The notes under the pieces were generated by a model. That model saw only the letters and a list, made by a program, of their open reading frames with translations, was not told where the DNA came from and did no database searches. Shown piece by piece: positions 11,699-21,669 of a stretch of DNA of 64,000 nucleotides. The position numbers and the translations under genes were made by a program. How positions within the stretch are numbered: position 1 is the first letter of the stretch; each line of letters opens with the position of its first letter. The DNA is from Ceratorhiza oryzae-sativae (lineage: Eukaryota; Basidiomycota; Agaricomycetes; Cantharellales; Ceratobasidiaceae), in the NCBI GenBank assembly GCA_030998015.1, contig JARWMV010000071.1, forward strand, positions 1 through 64,000, in the 5' to 3' direction.

Positions 11699-12231
11699 CT
11701 ATTTATGTTTGCCCTTGAGGGGCTGAGTATAGGGCTTCTTGCCCTGTTTATCCTTCTTATCAGTCTGAACAACCAACTGGGTGGTGGGCTGCAGCCAAGG
11801 GGCCTCCCCCCCTGGGAAGTCAGCCATGTAATTCTGGAAACACCCAGAACCAGATGCTGCAGAGGGCAAAGCCTCATCAAACAAGGGGGCAGAGCCCTCC
11901 TCGAAGAATTCAGCAAGAGCAGCCTGGTGAGACTGCTCCTCAAAGGACTTGTAGTCCTGATCAACAAGTGCCCAGACGCACTCAAGGGTGGCCTCATGGG
12001 CCCAACCATCAAGGAGTATGGTCTCTTCTACAGAGCAAGTAAGTAACATGAGACTGACATAGAAGAGGCATATGTACCTGGCACTGCAAGGAAGAACCAG
12101 TCCCCAACACCTCCATAGAAGTCATCAAGGGAGGCGTTGCACATGGTGTTGCAGTAGGCACAGTACTCCCCCTCAGGGAGAGACCAGCAGGTGCAGTCAA
12201 GGGGATTGTAGTTGAGGGTAGTAACGTGCAT
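11699..12231 (-). CDS. Antisense cassette gene Y (160 aa, spliced), unknown function
   Basis: This runs opposite to the retrotransposon. Exon 1 is 12231-12078 and exon 2 is 12027-11699; the 50-bp GT-AG intron (12077-12028) keeps frame. The protein has a cysteine-rich N terminus (CTCWSLPEGEYCAYCNTMC, about residues 13-31), an aromatic segment DDFYGGVGDWFF, an acidic middle and a Lys-rich C terminus. The same start, intron and end exist in Gypsy-II (30230-30765), so both copies keep an open frame while neighbouring genes are broken. I do not recognise the family. Its 5' end faces the Rep-like gene across a ~460-bp gap with a hairpin, as capsid and Rep genes face each other in ambisense ssDNA viruses; a capsid role is only a guess. 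Confidence 0.65.
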
Positions 12232-12287
12232 AGTAAAGACGGGATGAGCAAGGGAAACAACAAAACCACAGACATTAAAAAATCACA

Positions 12288-12308
12288 GTGCAACACAATA
12301 ACTTGCAC
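12288..12308. promoter_or_regulatory. Short hairpin with 9-nt loop between divergent genes Y and Rep-like
   Basis: GTGCAA and TTGCAC form a perfect 6-bp stem around the 9-nt loop CACAATAAC. Gypsy-II has the same stem at 30822-30842 with loop CACAGTAAC. CRESS-DNA viruses place a stem-loop with a nonamer loop (for example TAATATTAC) between divergent Rep and capsid genes. Position and loop length match; the loop sequence matches only in part. Treat it as a candidate relic of a replication origin. Confidence 0.35.
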
Positions 12309-12693
12309 AAACATCAAAACAAAGTCTGATCAGGTGACACAAACAGACATGTGACCATCTGCCAGACAACAAAACAACAAAGCACAGGAATCACTTGACC
12401 TAGCCTAGTCATGTGAATATACACTATCCCCTAACTACTGGAGGCATTGGAGAGGGGGCACCAACCAAAGTGGAGGAGCAGAGGCCCTGAGCGTAGTGAG
12501 GAATAAGGCCAATGCAGGGAAACGCAGGAAGGGCACCCCTTGGAGATGTGTCATAACCAGCACAAGCCTACATCAGGAAACCACGTGACCACAACAACCA
12601 GAGAGGGTATATCTAGGGGACGCCCTTGGGGGAAAAGGGGCTATCATCTCATGCCCTCCCCACAAGATGCATCTACCTCAAAAAACACCAACA

Positions 12694-13980
12694 ATGCTAA
12701 GCAAAGATGGCTCGAACGTGGGAACACCCCAGCCAAATGAATCAAGTGCAGGGCAGAGGTTGCCATTGCCATCGCTGGTGCCCTCAGGATCAAGCCAAGC
12801 CCCCTCACCCACTTCTACATGGCCTATGCTGACAGATTGTGGGTCCAAAGAGCTGACCGAAACTGCACTGGCCCCCTGATTCCACATCCAGACCAGGGTG
12901 GTGCTGCTAACCTGGTCGAAGCTACAAGATCAGCCCTCAAGTGGGCTTGCCTCCCAATATGAGGTGTTCTGCTGCCACTGGCCCAATCACTGGGTGACTT
13001 TAGCCATGGTTGAATGGCACAGCCCAGAGGAGCTGAACTATGACCTGACCCAGCCCCTGCACATCCATGCCCTCTCCATCAGTCAGGAACAGAAGGGCAG
13101 GTGGAACACCCAGAACATGGGGTTCTGGGACCTCAAGGGGCAACACCCCAACATACAGCCCAAAGACCTCAAGGATGGGCCAGGAGGCAACCCAGCAAGG
13201 GATGCCTTCAACTATCTCTGGAAGGATGTCAGAGCTAACAGTGAGGAGATAGAGGAGTTGATGGCAGGGGACCTGACCTTGGAAAGGTTGGAGGAGATCT
13301 TGGTGAAGGGAAAGGGCAGAAAACAGTCAAGGATGGAGGGAGACTTGGAGGACAGGACAGATATTGTTGCCTTGGTGATGAAACAGGAGTACTACCAGGT
13401 GTTTAAGCACCTCTGCCCCCTCCAGATGGTGATGACATGGAACTCAGTATGAGCGTATGCTGAGTACATGTACAAGGAAGACTGGGGTTGCATGCCTGCA
13501 ATCCCTGTGGAGTTAGAGGTCCTGGGAGACCAGGAGCACATCGACCAAGTGGACAGATGGTTTGCCAAGGAAGTCAAGAAGAGGGGAAGAGGGGTGCGCC
13601 ATTGCATCCTGGTAATAGAAGGAGAGACTGGGATGGGGAAAACAGCATATGCACGATCCAAGGGCTGTCACAGCTGGATGTGCAATGTGTGGAATGTGGG
13701 GAACTTGTTGGAAGACACTGACATTTGGATCCTGGATGACATGGTCCAGTCAAATGGGAAGTACTGGCTCAAGGCCCTGAGCCAGTACAAGGTGGACTTC
13801 ATGGGCAGGTACAGACATGTGAAATCAATGAAGGTATGGCTGACAGTTATTCTGGGAAATAGCTGGTCAGCAATCATGAAGTGTTGGTTGGACATAGAGG
13901 GGGAAGAGGGGGACTTATGGGTATCAAAAAATGTAGAATGAGTGTACTCAGGAGGAAAACCATTCTTTGTATTCCCTTAG
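12694..13980 (+). pseudogene. CRESS-DNA-virus-like Rep (rolling-circle endonuclease plus SF3 helicase) captured in Gypsy-I
   Basis: One frame of about 428 codons, interrupted by TGA at 12877-12879, 13450-13452 and 13939-13941; it would end at TAG 13978-13980. Order, with residues counted from 12694: motif I LLTWSKL (~71); motif II HIHAL (~123), the HUH metal site; HPNIQPK (~151); motif III YLWKD (Y174, K177), where the DNA-linking Tyr sits; then a ~130-residue linker; Walker A GETGMGKT (310-317) followed by AR; Walker B ILDD (346-349); motif C VILGNS (Asn ~389). This is the order and spacing of geminivirus-type Rep, which nicks the origin and unwinds DNA. The middle TGA is shared with Gypsy-II, so it predates their divergence. 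It lies downstream of the LTR promoter and divergent from gene Y. As it stands it cannot yield a full protein. Confidence 0.82.
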
Positions 13981-14131
13981 AGTAATTTATTGTATTGTAC
14001 AACACCTTAAGAACCAAAAGGGAAACAAAGGAACAACTTCTGCTACACCCATCCAAAACAGTTGGGGCATTCTGAGAAGAGGCAGACGACTCCTCACCCC
14101 TGGATAACCTCCACAACAAAGAAAGAAAAAC

Positions 14132-14258
14132 AATCTCATGTAATGTAGAGGTTAAGGGGTCTAGCCTGACTCAGCCTCACCTCATCAAACGATACTGAAT
14201 CAGCTGAAAGGTTGTTGGTTTGAGTCCAGTGCCCTTAACCTCCTTGGTGCATGAGATT
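14132..14258 (+). other. tRNA-like/Pol III-like hairpin module before the 3' LTR
   Basis: Nested inverted repeats, ATCTCATG...CATGAGAT outside and GAGGTTAAGGG...CCCTTAACCTC inside, enclose ~80 nt. The inner part resembles a degenerate tRNA: 7-bp acceptor-like stem GTTAAGG/CCTTAAC, an A-box-like TAGCCTGACTCAG, and GGTTTGAGTCC, one base off the B-box consensus GGTTCRANTCC. A TTTT run follows. It is conserved in Gypsy-II (33951-34078). No confident anticodon arm is seen, so I do not call a functional tRNA. Confidence 0.5.
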
Positions 14259-14310
14259 CCTTTTGCATAAAGGATCTAAATCATGTCTCAAGGTCCCCCA
14301 AGACATGTCC

Positions 14311-14324
14311 AAAGGGGGGGATAA
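14311..14324 (+). promoter_or_regulatory. Polypurine tract, Gypsy-I
   Basis: AAAGGGGGGGATAA directly precedes the TGTTATGACC tip of the 3' LTR, the position where plus-strand DNA synthesis is primed. The same tract is at 34128-34141 in Gypsy-II. Confidence 0.8.
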
Positions 14325-14891
14325 TGTTATGACCTGTCAAACGGACATAACAGAGTAACCAAATATTTTACAGATTTATGGCATTTTTTCCTAAGCAGAA
14401 CAAGCCATAAACAAGCTCACCAGACCTCAGTGCTTAACCAGTCCTTACAGTGGTTACCCTGAACTCGCTCCAGCATTTCTCTCCATTGTTACTTGGAGTG
14501 AGGAGCAAGTTGTCACGTGACCTCAGTGCTTAACCAGTGCTTACAGCAGGATCATGTGACCTCAGTGCTTACCCCTTGGACCTCACACAGCTCTATAAGA
14601 TTCAGAGCCACACAAACTTAAGATAAACAATTACCTAACCCATAGTACTATATATAACCTGCACCTACTGCAGATTGTGCTTAAATAATACATCTGCAGC
14701 CACTGCAGCCACAGGCGTATATAAGAAGGATAAAGCAAGACTGGACACCTCAGCTTGCTTTATCTCATCAACCACCATAGACCATAGCAAACACTGTAAC
14801 TAGAACACTCAATACATACTGCATAACACTAAACCATCAATGCAGCCACTACTTAAGTGCTTCACAAGGAAGCATCCAGAGGGTCACAACA
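14325..14891 (+). repeat. Gypsy-I 3' LTR
   Basis: 567 bp, TGTTATGACC...GGGTCACAACA, the same length as the 5' LTR, with one copy of the U3 hairpin block. Scattered CG-to-TG/CA differences from the 5' LTR show the insertion is not very recent. Confidence 0.92.
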
Positions 14892-14980
14892 ATAGGCTAT
14901 AAGGCCACAAACTCAACACCAAATTGTCTGCAAGCACAGCTCAGTCATAAATCACACTCAGGCATGATGTGGGAAGCTGA

Positions 14981-16287
14981 TGTTATGGATCACTAACATT
15001 TTCTATTATTTTAGTCTGCTCTGCCAACCTCAAGCAACACCTCTGTAATTAATTTGTGAAATACTTAAATTTGTATGCACTCCAAATTGTACTATTTTGC
15101 GTTCCATTGAATAGTACAAATTTCCCGCTTTCCAACGCATATTTTATTAAGTATTTACGATAAGATCTCAGAGAGATACAGAGCTTGCGATATTTCCTCT
15201 TATCAGGAGATATTGATTACAACATCGCACCGCTCATATCTCGGCAACCGCTTACGCTATCAAAGCGATCTTATGCTTTATCGATAGCTAATCTTCGGTG
15301 GTATCTGCTACCAGAAGATCGTCGCGATCCACCGGATCCTCGTGCCGGAATGGCCCGAAGATCATTAGAATCTTACTGGACCATCAATCAAGATCTAATG
15401 ACTCCAGTGAGTCAGGAGAGCCTTCCAAATTGATCCAGAAGCTTCTCTGACTCACCTTATGACTCACTGAGATGTAACCTCCATTCATTACATGTATATA
15501 CTATGATAATATGATCTACAAGCCAATAGCAGGTCTCAGATGCATCAATGCCTTCAATCCACACCCTGTCTTTACTCTCATATCCTATACTGGGCTAGGG
15601 TGTACCCCAAGTATAGCAGTACCCTCTTTTGATGATTGCACTGGCATGCATGCATCTATTTGGCTCTGGAATGCCCTCCTCAGGGTATAAAAGGACCTCC
15701 TCTGAGGCCCTTCCAGACCACTCCCTCCTCTACTCAACCCAGACTGGTTATTGGTTTCTTTTCTCTTTCTATTTTCTCTTGTCTGTGTGTGATTTCTTAT
15801 ATAACTAGTACTGAGGAATAAAGTACCATATTAGTTATATACTGTCTGAATCATTGTATCTTATATACAGAGATATATAAGGATACAATATTGCCTGATT
15901 GAGTGTGACATTAAGTACCAGCTATTAGAGGAAATCTAAGTACCTGTAGCTGAGGAAGTACATGCATTAGGCAGCCCACCATCTATCCTATAAGCTATTG
16001 CTTAAGTCTAGTATTAAGATTAGTATCAGTTAGTCCAAGTGGCTAGGGCTGAACTACATTTAAGATATCTAAGGGAGCCTGACCATAGTAGTCTTGCTCT
16101 TTATACCTATAAATTAGTCAGTTTACACTGTGAAAGATTAAGACTACCTTGAGTGTTACTTGATTGCATTGCAACTACTTTGAGCCTTCTTACTCTAGTC
16201 TAAGAAGTATTGAGTACAATTAGTGTATACTAACATATCTACATTTGCTTAAGCTCTAGATACCCAAGCGTACCCTGACCCGTAACA
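14981..16287 (+). repeat. Solo LTR of a 1.3-kb LTR family, copy 1
   Basis: 1307 bp from TGTTATGGATCACTAACA to CCGTAACA, nearly identical to 32453-33764. Flanks are GCTGA (14976-14980) and GCTGG (16288-16292), a 4/5 match to a target duplication. GGGTATAAAAGGACC near 15687 is a good TATA box, and AATAAAG at 15818 resembles a poly(A) signal. An 82-codon ORF (15185-15433) is shared with the other copy but sits in U3 and is probably not a gene. No internal region is present. Confidence 0.85.
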
Positions 16288-18293
16288 GCTGGCAATGTCA
16301 ATTTGCCCTAAACCAAATACCTTGACACTTGCGTGGAAGGTTTAGATGTATACCAAAGACTCAGTGTAGCCTAGAAAAGGTTGAAATACAGTGCTATGAC
16401 CCATAAGAGGGATTGTACTTAAACTGACAGATCTGATGAGGGGGATGCAACGGTATTTCAACCTGAGGAGCAGGTGCAAAATCCTTGGCTATATGTATTC
16501 ACACCATAGCATACAATCGAATCATAGTACATAAGCATAACTGTACATAAGAGGAAATGGTATCAATAAAGAAGAGAGGTGAAGCCTCAACACTGCCAAA
16601 TGGGATCCTAGACCATATGGTCACTGGTATTCATCCAGGGTAAGGCCAATAGTCATGGCTCATGACAGAAAAATCTTTCTTCACTCATAACCACCAAGTC
16701 CCAGGAAACCACTGTAATGCCCAACCACAGCATGTGTCTGCCATCATCAAAATCATTTTCCACAACTGTGGCATACCTGGCCACAAGAGACCTGAGTGTA
16801 GTAAGGCCAGAGGCGGTGCATATAGGGGCGGTAGAGGTGGTAGTACCTGTCAAACGTCCAACTGTAGGTGTAGAACCAGTTGCAGAAACACTGGAGGTTG
16901 GAATAATTGTTGCAACAACAATAATGCTAACAACAATGGTAATAATAATCAACACTATGATGAACAGCAGAATGGAAACAATGACAAACATGCAAACTTT
17001 GCTTTGTTGTCCAAATTTGCATTTTCTTTTTGATTTACTTGCAGTCCTCCTGATTTGGCATCTGGCTCAATTCCTAGCTCATCTACCAATGCCCCAACTG
17101 TTTCTCCAACTCAAGAACTGATATCCACACCTGATCTGCCTCTGCCTACTTTCGAAGATTCTCCCACCTGTGTCCAATGCTACTTTGCCAACAACTTCTG
17201 ACAATTCTCATTCAGTCTTCAGAATCTTACTCAATTTGGCATTGGCTTAGACAACTCTTGGATCATTGACTCCAGTGCTTCTTGCCATGTGACTAACCAC
17301 TGAGAGCACTTAACAAATTTTATTCCAATGTCCATGTCTATCCAAGGTGTTGGTGGTATGGCTACTATTTCTGGTTTTGGCAAAATCACTCTTTTCATGC
17401 ATGCCTGAGTCCCTTGCATCATTGAAAATTGACCTGTCTATGGTCGCCCTGATGGTCTTGTCTTGTTTACAAATGTTGCTCTAGTTGAAAACTCCCCAGT
17501 CAACCTTATATTGCTATCTGCTTGGACTGATGAGTATCCTAGGCACTCTATGCATGTTACTAGGGATACTATGGCTTTCTTCAATGACTCTGGCTCTGGT
17601 TCTTCAACTCTATTCACTCTAGCCAAGAAGATAGGCAAGCAACACACTGGGAACTCCTGGTATCTTATGGCCACTACAGATACTGGCCAGCATGCTTATT
17701 TAACTTGTGCTCTTCGTGACTGGCATATCATTCTTGCACATACAGACCCCCAGAATATTCTTAGACTCAAAAATAGCAACCTCACTTGTGGTCTAGAGAT
17801 TACTAAGACTGATTCCGTTTCTCTGAGCCCGGATTTTGACTGCCTTGGCTGTGTGCAGGGCAAGGCACATGTTCGCCCCTCTGGAAATGTCTCCATTGAA
17901 AACCCTTGCAACATAGCTGACCTGTTCTACTCTGACATCTGGGGACCTGCTTCCATTGATTCTATTCAAGGCAATTGCTACTACATTGTATTCACTGATG
18001 CCGCCACTTGATTTACTTGTGTACACTTTATGTGTCACAAGAACAAGGCTGTAGACTGCTATATTGCCCTTGCCAACTTCATCCACACTCAGAAGGGTCT
18101 AGAGATCAAGCACATTCATTTTGACAACAGCAAAGAGATGATTAATAAACACTTATGCAAGTTCTGCAACAAGACTGGTACTGAAATCACTACCACTGCT
18201 CCCTACTTGTCACAACAGAATGGCGCTGCTGAACGCACACATCATACTCTTGCCAAACACTCTAGGTCTATGATACATGGTCACTTGAATACT
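16288..18293 (+). pseudogene. Outer Copia element: gag 3' part, protease region, integrase (broken)
   Basis: Ty1/Copia order on the plus strand. A CCHC knuckle (CGIPGHKRPEC, ~16768) is followed by a Gly-Arg-rich tail. A protease-like IIDSSASCHVT segment lies near 17262. Then comes a GAG_pre-integrase-type zinc region and the integrase core: DLFYSDIWGP (~17920, first Asp), HFDNSKEM (~18118, second Asp) and PYLSQQNGAAERTHHTL (~18212, Glu). Several TGA stops and frame changes break it; TGA at 18009-18011 lies inside the integrase. The integrase stops at 18293 at an inserted Copia fragment and resumes at 35157. No 5' LTR is visible because this side is disrupted. Confidence 0.78.
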
Positions 18294-18954
18294 TGAGGCA
18301 AGCTCTTTCTGATGAATGTATGTGCCAGGATATTGTGCCTATGAACAGTTGCCATGATGCAGGCAATGAGCCTACAACTTGTAGCACATAGTCTAGCTCA
18401 TTTAGTGTTTCTCCAAGTACAGTAAGTTCATCCATCGCTATGCGCATGTTGCACATATGCTCTTCCAGTGATTCATTGTCTTGCATAACAGTGTGGTAGA
18501 ATTGATTTCAGGCTGATAGAAGGCCTAGCAATGACAATGACTTATACAGGGAGTTGAGGTGATCCCAGCAGTCCTTTGAGGACACAAATCACACAAGTTG
18601 CACAGAGATAGCATTGGAGCAGTGTAATCTAATCGTGCTAAGTGCTTTTCAATTGTTCAAGGCCCATTTAGTGTCACTTGAACCTGAGCTAGTCTTTGTT
18701 CTGTCAACGTATTCATATAAACCACAGTTGACCAATATATCAACCATCCTCATGTGCCAGACAATATAATTGTCTTGCCTGGTAAACTTGTTGATTTTGT
18801 GCATACCAGACCCGACTGATAACGAAATTTCAGGAATGTTGGTGCCTGTTTGTGGCGATGGAGTACTTGTGGCAGACATAGTAGCAAGGCAGCAGTTGGG
18901 TTGCTTGAGTAGTTGTTATTGCAGTTAGTCAAGTTATAGGCAAGTGGGGCTCAT
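18294..18954 (-). pseudogene. Inner Copia fragment: gag N-terminal part, reversed
   Basis: The minus strand begins at ATG 18879 with KFTRQDNYIVWHMRMVDIL and later reads LGETLNELDYVLQVVGSLPASW, the standard Copia Gag (DUF4219/UBN2) start and LLxSLP motif. Its 5' LTR lies to the right at 34933-35155; Gypsy-II inserted at the primer-binding region between them. Everything downstream of gag is missing at 18294. ATACT (18289-18293) and ACACT (35156-35160) could be a decayed target duplication, but the left tip is not an LTR. Confidence 0.65.
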
Positions 18955-19077
18955 TGTTATGACCCGTCAAATGGACATAACAGAATAACCGAATATTTTT
19001 ACGGATTTATGGCATTTTTCCGAAGCAGAACAAGCCATAAATAAGGTCACGTGACCTTGGCGCTTAACCGGCGCTTA

Positions 19078-21019
19078 CAGTCAAACTTGTTGATACACAG
19101 TGTGGCACATGCAGACAAATTCCTAATCGAGCGAGCTTTTGATAAACATGTACAAAGCGGCTTTGATGAGCTGCTTTCTTATGTAATAATGTGATAAAAT
19201 ACTTGTATGTACAGGCATAATGACAGAATAACTATATGCGCAGTATTCCTCAGAAGGATAGGGATAGGGAGCGAAATTTTCATTGATAAAGCGATGTGTC
19301 CTTGGAATGCGATTGTTCTATAAGCTGCTGTAGGCCAAGTTCCGAGGCGAGCTCTGACAGTGTTACTGGAAGAGTGGGAACGTCGAATATGGGACACTGA
19401 TCCACAGGTTCGATTAACCCAGCAGGATCAGGAAAGCAGATACCAGCATGACACCAACAATTGCGGATTGTTGTTGGCATGATGCTTTCCCATGCCTCAG
19501 TCGCCATCTCCATGACCTGGCGCTGGTTGAGCTTGTAAGGGTGGACATAGCTGTTGTCGCTTTGCTGAAGAGCGAGAGCAGCAAATCAGCGCTGGTACTG
19601 GGACTTGAAGGACTTGATGATCCCAGCACCCATCAGTTGGACCCAGGGAGTAAGGTTTGGGGAGAGATACTCGACCCGGATATGGGGAAATAGGGCTGGG
19701 TACTGATCAGCATCGCATTTGTGTGAGCTAGCATTATCACACAGAAGTAAAATATATCGATTTTGTTGTCGCATTATCTTGTTTAACTCGGATAGAAACC
19801 TCAATACTAAAATAAGCTCACGAAACGAATGACAAACAAATGACTTACTCCTTGAATATGTCCGAGTTCATCCAGGCAGTCTTGTTGTTAAAATACCAGT
19901 AACCGAGAGCATTTGGAGGAGCACAGCGAGGGAAACACTGTGGGTGCTTCGCATGGCCAATGAAGAGAACACAGAGCTTGTGGGAGCCGTCCCGGTTGCT
20001 ACAAAAAGCAACAGTCAAACGGTCACAATTGTTCTTCAGACCCCCAGTATCATGGGTGCCAAGGCCAGCAGAGGATGCCTGTGATCCATAAATGGCAGTC
20101 TCATCCATGTTATATTGGTCCCATGGCGCATACTAGGAAGTAATGAGCTGCAGGCGGGCACGCTCTGCAGCAATAGCCTCGGGTGGGGCCGATGCATGCT
20201 CACCATGGAATGTTATTCGATGTAGCCCATGTTGTCGCTTGAATCCATCTAACCACCCATTAGAGAACTTGAGACGTTTGTGTGCTGGGATGTTGAACTG
20301 GTCACAAAGTTGTTGGGCCTTCATTGCCACCAATTCACCTTGCAGTCGGACGTGGTTGTTCAACTTCTGTTCGACCCAACGTGATAGTGCTTCTTCGAGC
20401 TGTGGGTGAGCAACCCTGGTTGCTTGCTTGTCGTGCAGCTTGGCTGCATTCTTGCTCACACAGTGACATATGCGAGGCTCGTCATCCATGATGCAGTGAA
20501 TGGTGGTTGGATGCATCTGGAAACCTCGCTCCTGAAGAGGTTTAACCATACCTTCAAGAGTGAGAGCATTCCTGTGCCGGTAATAAAACTCAATAACGTC
20601 GAGCTTTTGTGCAAAAGTCAGATTTTGCCGTATTAAGCTCTGAGCAACTGCTCAAGCATGAACCATCTAATGCAAACACCAATTAGTTGCATATAGATAG
20701 GAAAAGTATATTGAAAGTTACCCTCGATGATGCACCAGAGTGCCGATACGAAGGCATTTTTAACACAAAACAGTTTCACACTACTTTCTCGTTCACTATG
20801 CGACTTATATCTAATTTACAAACAAATATTCTAGCATATATTTGACAGGGGGAATACAGAGGCTATACAGTGGCTGTGTCATTACTAAGCTTGGGCTGGT
20901 AGAGGCCGAGGAGCAAGTGGCAGGATTACTAAGCAAGAAAGCTGAGACACCCTCCAGTGTTTCCAGTGTTTACGCTGCTTTCTGCGTATCAAAAATCTGC
21001 GTATCAAGAGATTGGACTG
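19078..21019 (-). mobile_element. Pogo/Fot1-like DNA transposon (1942 bp) in the 5' LTR
   Basis: TA is duplicated at 19076-19077 and 21020-21021. The terminal inverted repeats are CAGTCAAACTTGTTGATACACAG at the left and the complement of CAGTCCAATCTCTTGATACGCAG at the right. The empty site, CGCTTACGGTGG, is seen in related LTRs. Size, TA target and CENP-B-like plus DDE protein fit Pogo (Tc1-mariner superfamily). Confidence 0.9.
19280..20757 (-). pseudogene. Pogo transposase (broken)
   Basis: Likely start ATG is at 20757 (MPSYRHSGASSRV) with an intron soon after. Then come a psq/CENP-B-type helix-turn-helix (TFAQKLDVIEFYYRHRN), a second DNA-binding domain (GWLDGFKRQHGL, ~20260) and the DDE domain: first Asp in YNMDETAIYG (~20100), second in LLLCDNASSHK (~19735), third region LSPNLTPWVQLMGAGIIKSF (~19640). 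The third acidic position, normally Asp before AGII, reads Gly here, so catalysis is probably lost. A TAG stop near 20140 and frame changes near 19840 and 19580 also break it. Confidence 0.8.
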
Positions 21020-21669
21020 TACGGTGGTTACCCTGAACTCACTCCAGCATTTCTCTCCCTTGTTACTTGGAGCGAGGAGCGAGTTGTCACATGATCTTGG
21101 CGCTTACAGCAGCATCACATGACCTCCACACTTACGGTGGTTACCCTGAACTCGCTCCGGCATTTCTCTCCATTGTTACTTGGAGCGAGGAGCGAGTTGT
21201 CACGTGATCTCGGCGCTTACAGCAGGATCACGTGACCTCAGCACCTACCCCTTGGACCTTGCATGGCTCTATAAGATTCAGAGCTGCACAAACTTAAGAC
21301 AAACAATTACCTAACCCATAGTACTGTACATAACCTGCACCTACTGCAGATTGTGCTTAGATAATACATCTGCAGCCACTGCAGCCACAGGTATATATAA
21401 GAAGGATAAAGCAAGACTGGACACCTCAGCTTGCTTTGTCTTGTCAACCACCATAGACCATAGCAAACACTGTAACTAGAACGCTCAATACATACCACAT
21501 AGCACCAAACCATCAACGCAGCCACTACTTAAGTGCTTCGCAAGGAAGCATCCAGAGGGTCATGACATTACAAAGCAAGCTCTTAACTTAACTAGTGGCG
21601 AACATAAGTATACTACACAGATACTAAGGGCTGAGTACGTGAGAAACCAGCTAACTCCTGTGATACATA

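Larger units (their letters stand above)
8863..14891 (+). mobile_element. Gypsy-I: complete LTR-to-LTR element lacking pol (6029 bp)
   Basis: Two 567-bp LTRs (8863-9429 and 14325-14891) bound the element, and ATAGG is duplicated at 8858-8862 and 14892-14896. Internal order: 5' leader, Gag, an in-frame fusion of Gag to ORF X, antisense gene Y, hairpin, Rep-like gene, tRNA-like hairpin, polypurine tract, 3' LTR. Compared with Gypsy-II, everything from the zinc knuckle through the integrase is missing; the join lies inside GGGACCA near 11163-11169, a short sequence present at both ends of the missing block. It could only move using proteins from a relative. Confidence 0.93.
18955..21567 (+). repeat. 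Gypsy-II 5' LTR, split by a Pogo insertion
   Basis: The left piece is 18955-19077 and the right piece 21022-21567. They join at a TA that was duplicated by the insertion. Without it the LTR is 669 bp because the ~100-bp U3 hairpin block (GGTGGTTACCCTGAACTC...) is present twice, at 21022 and again near 21133. The 3' LTR has three blocks and Gypsy-I has one. It ends GGTCATGACA at 21567. Confidence 0.88.

Noticed and set aside
12288..12308. Calling the hairpin a true geminivirus-type origin
   Set aside because: The loop matches the TAATATTAC class at only about 5 of 9 positions and no iterons are evident.
14150..14240. Functional tRNA gene call
   Set aside because: Acceptor-like stem and B box are present, but D and anticodon arms are not convincing and the spacing is too long.
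15185..15433. 82-codon ORF conserved in both 1.3-kb LTRs (also 32657-32905)
   Set aside because: It lies in U3 of solo LTRs upstream of the TATA box and is conserved only because the LTRs are; no motif.
18289..18293. ATACT/ACACT as target duplication of the inner Copia
   Set aside because: One mismatch and the left tip is truncated gag, not an LTR; may be chance.
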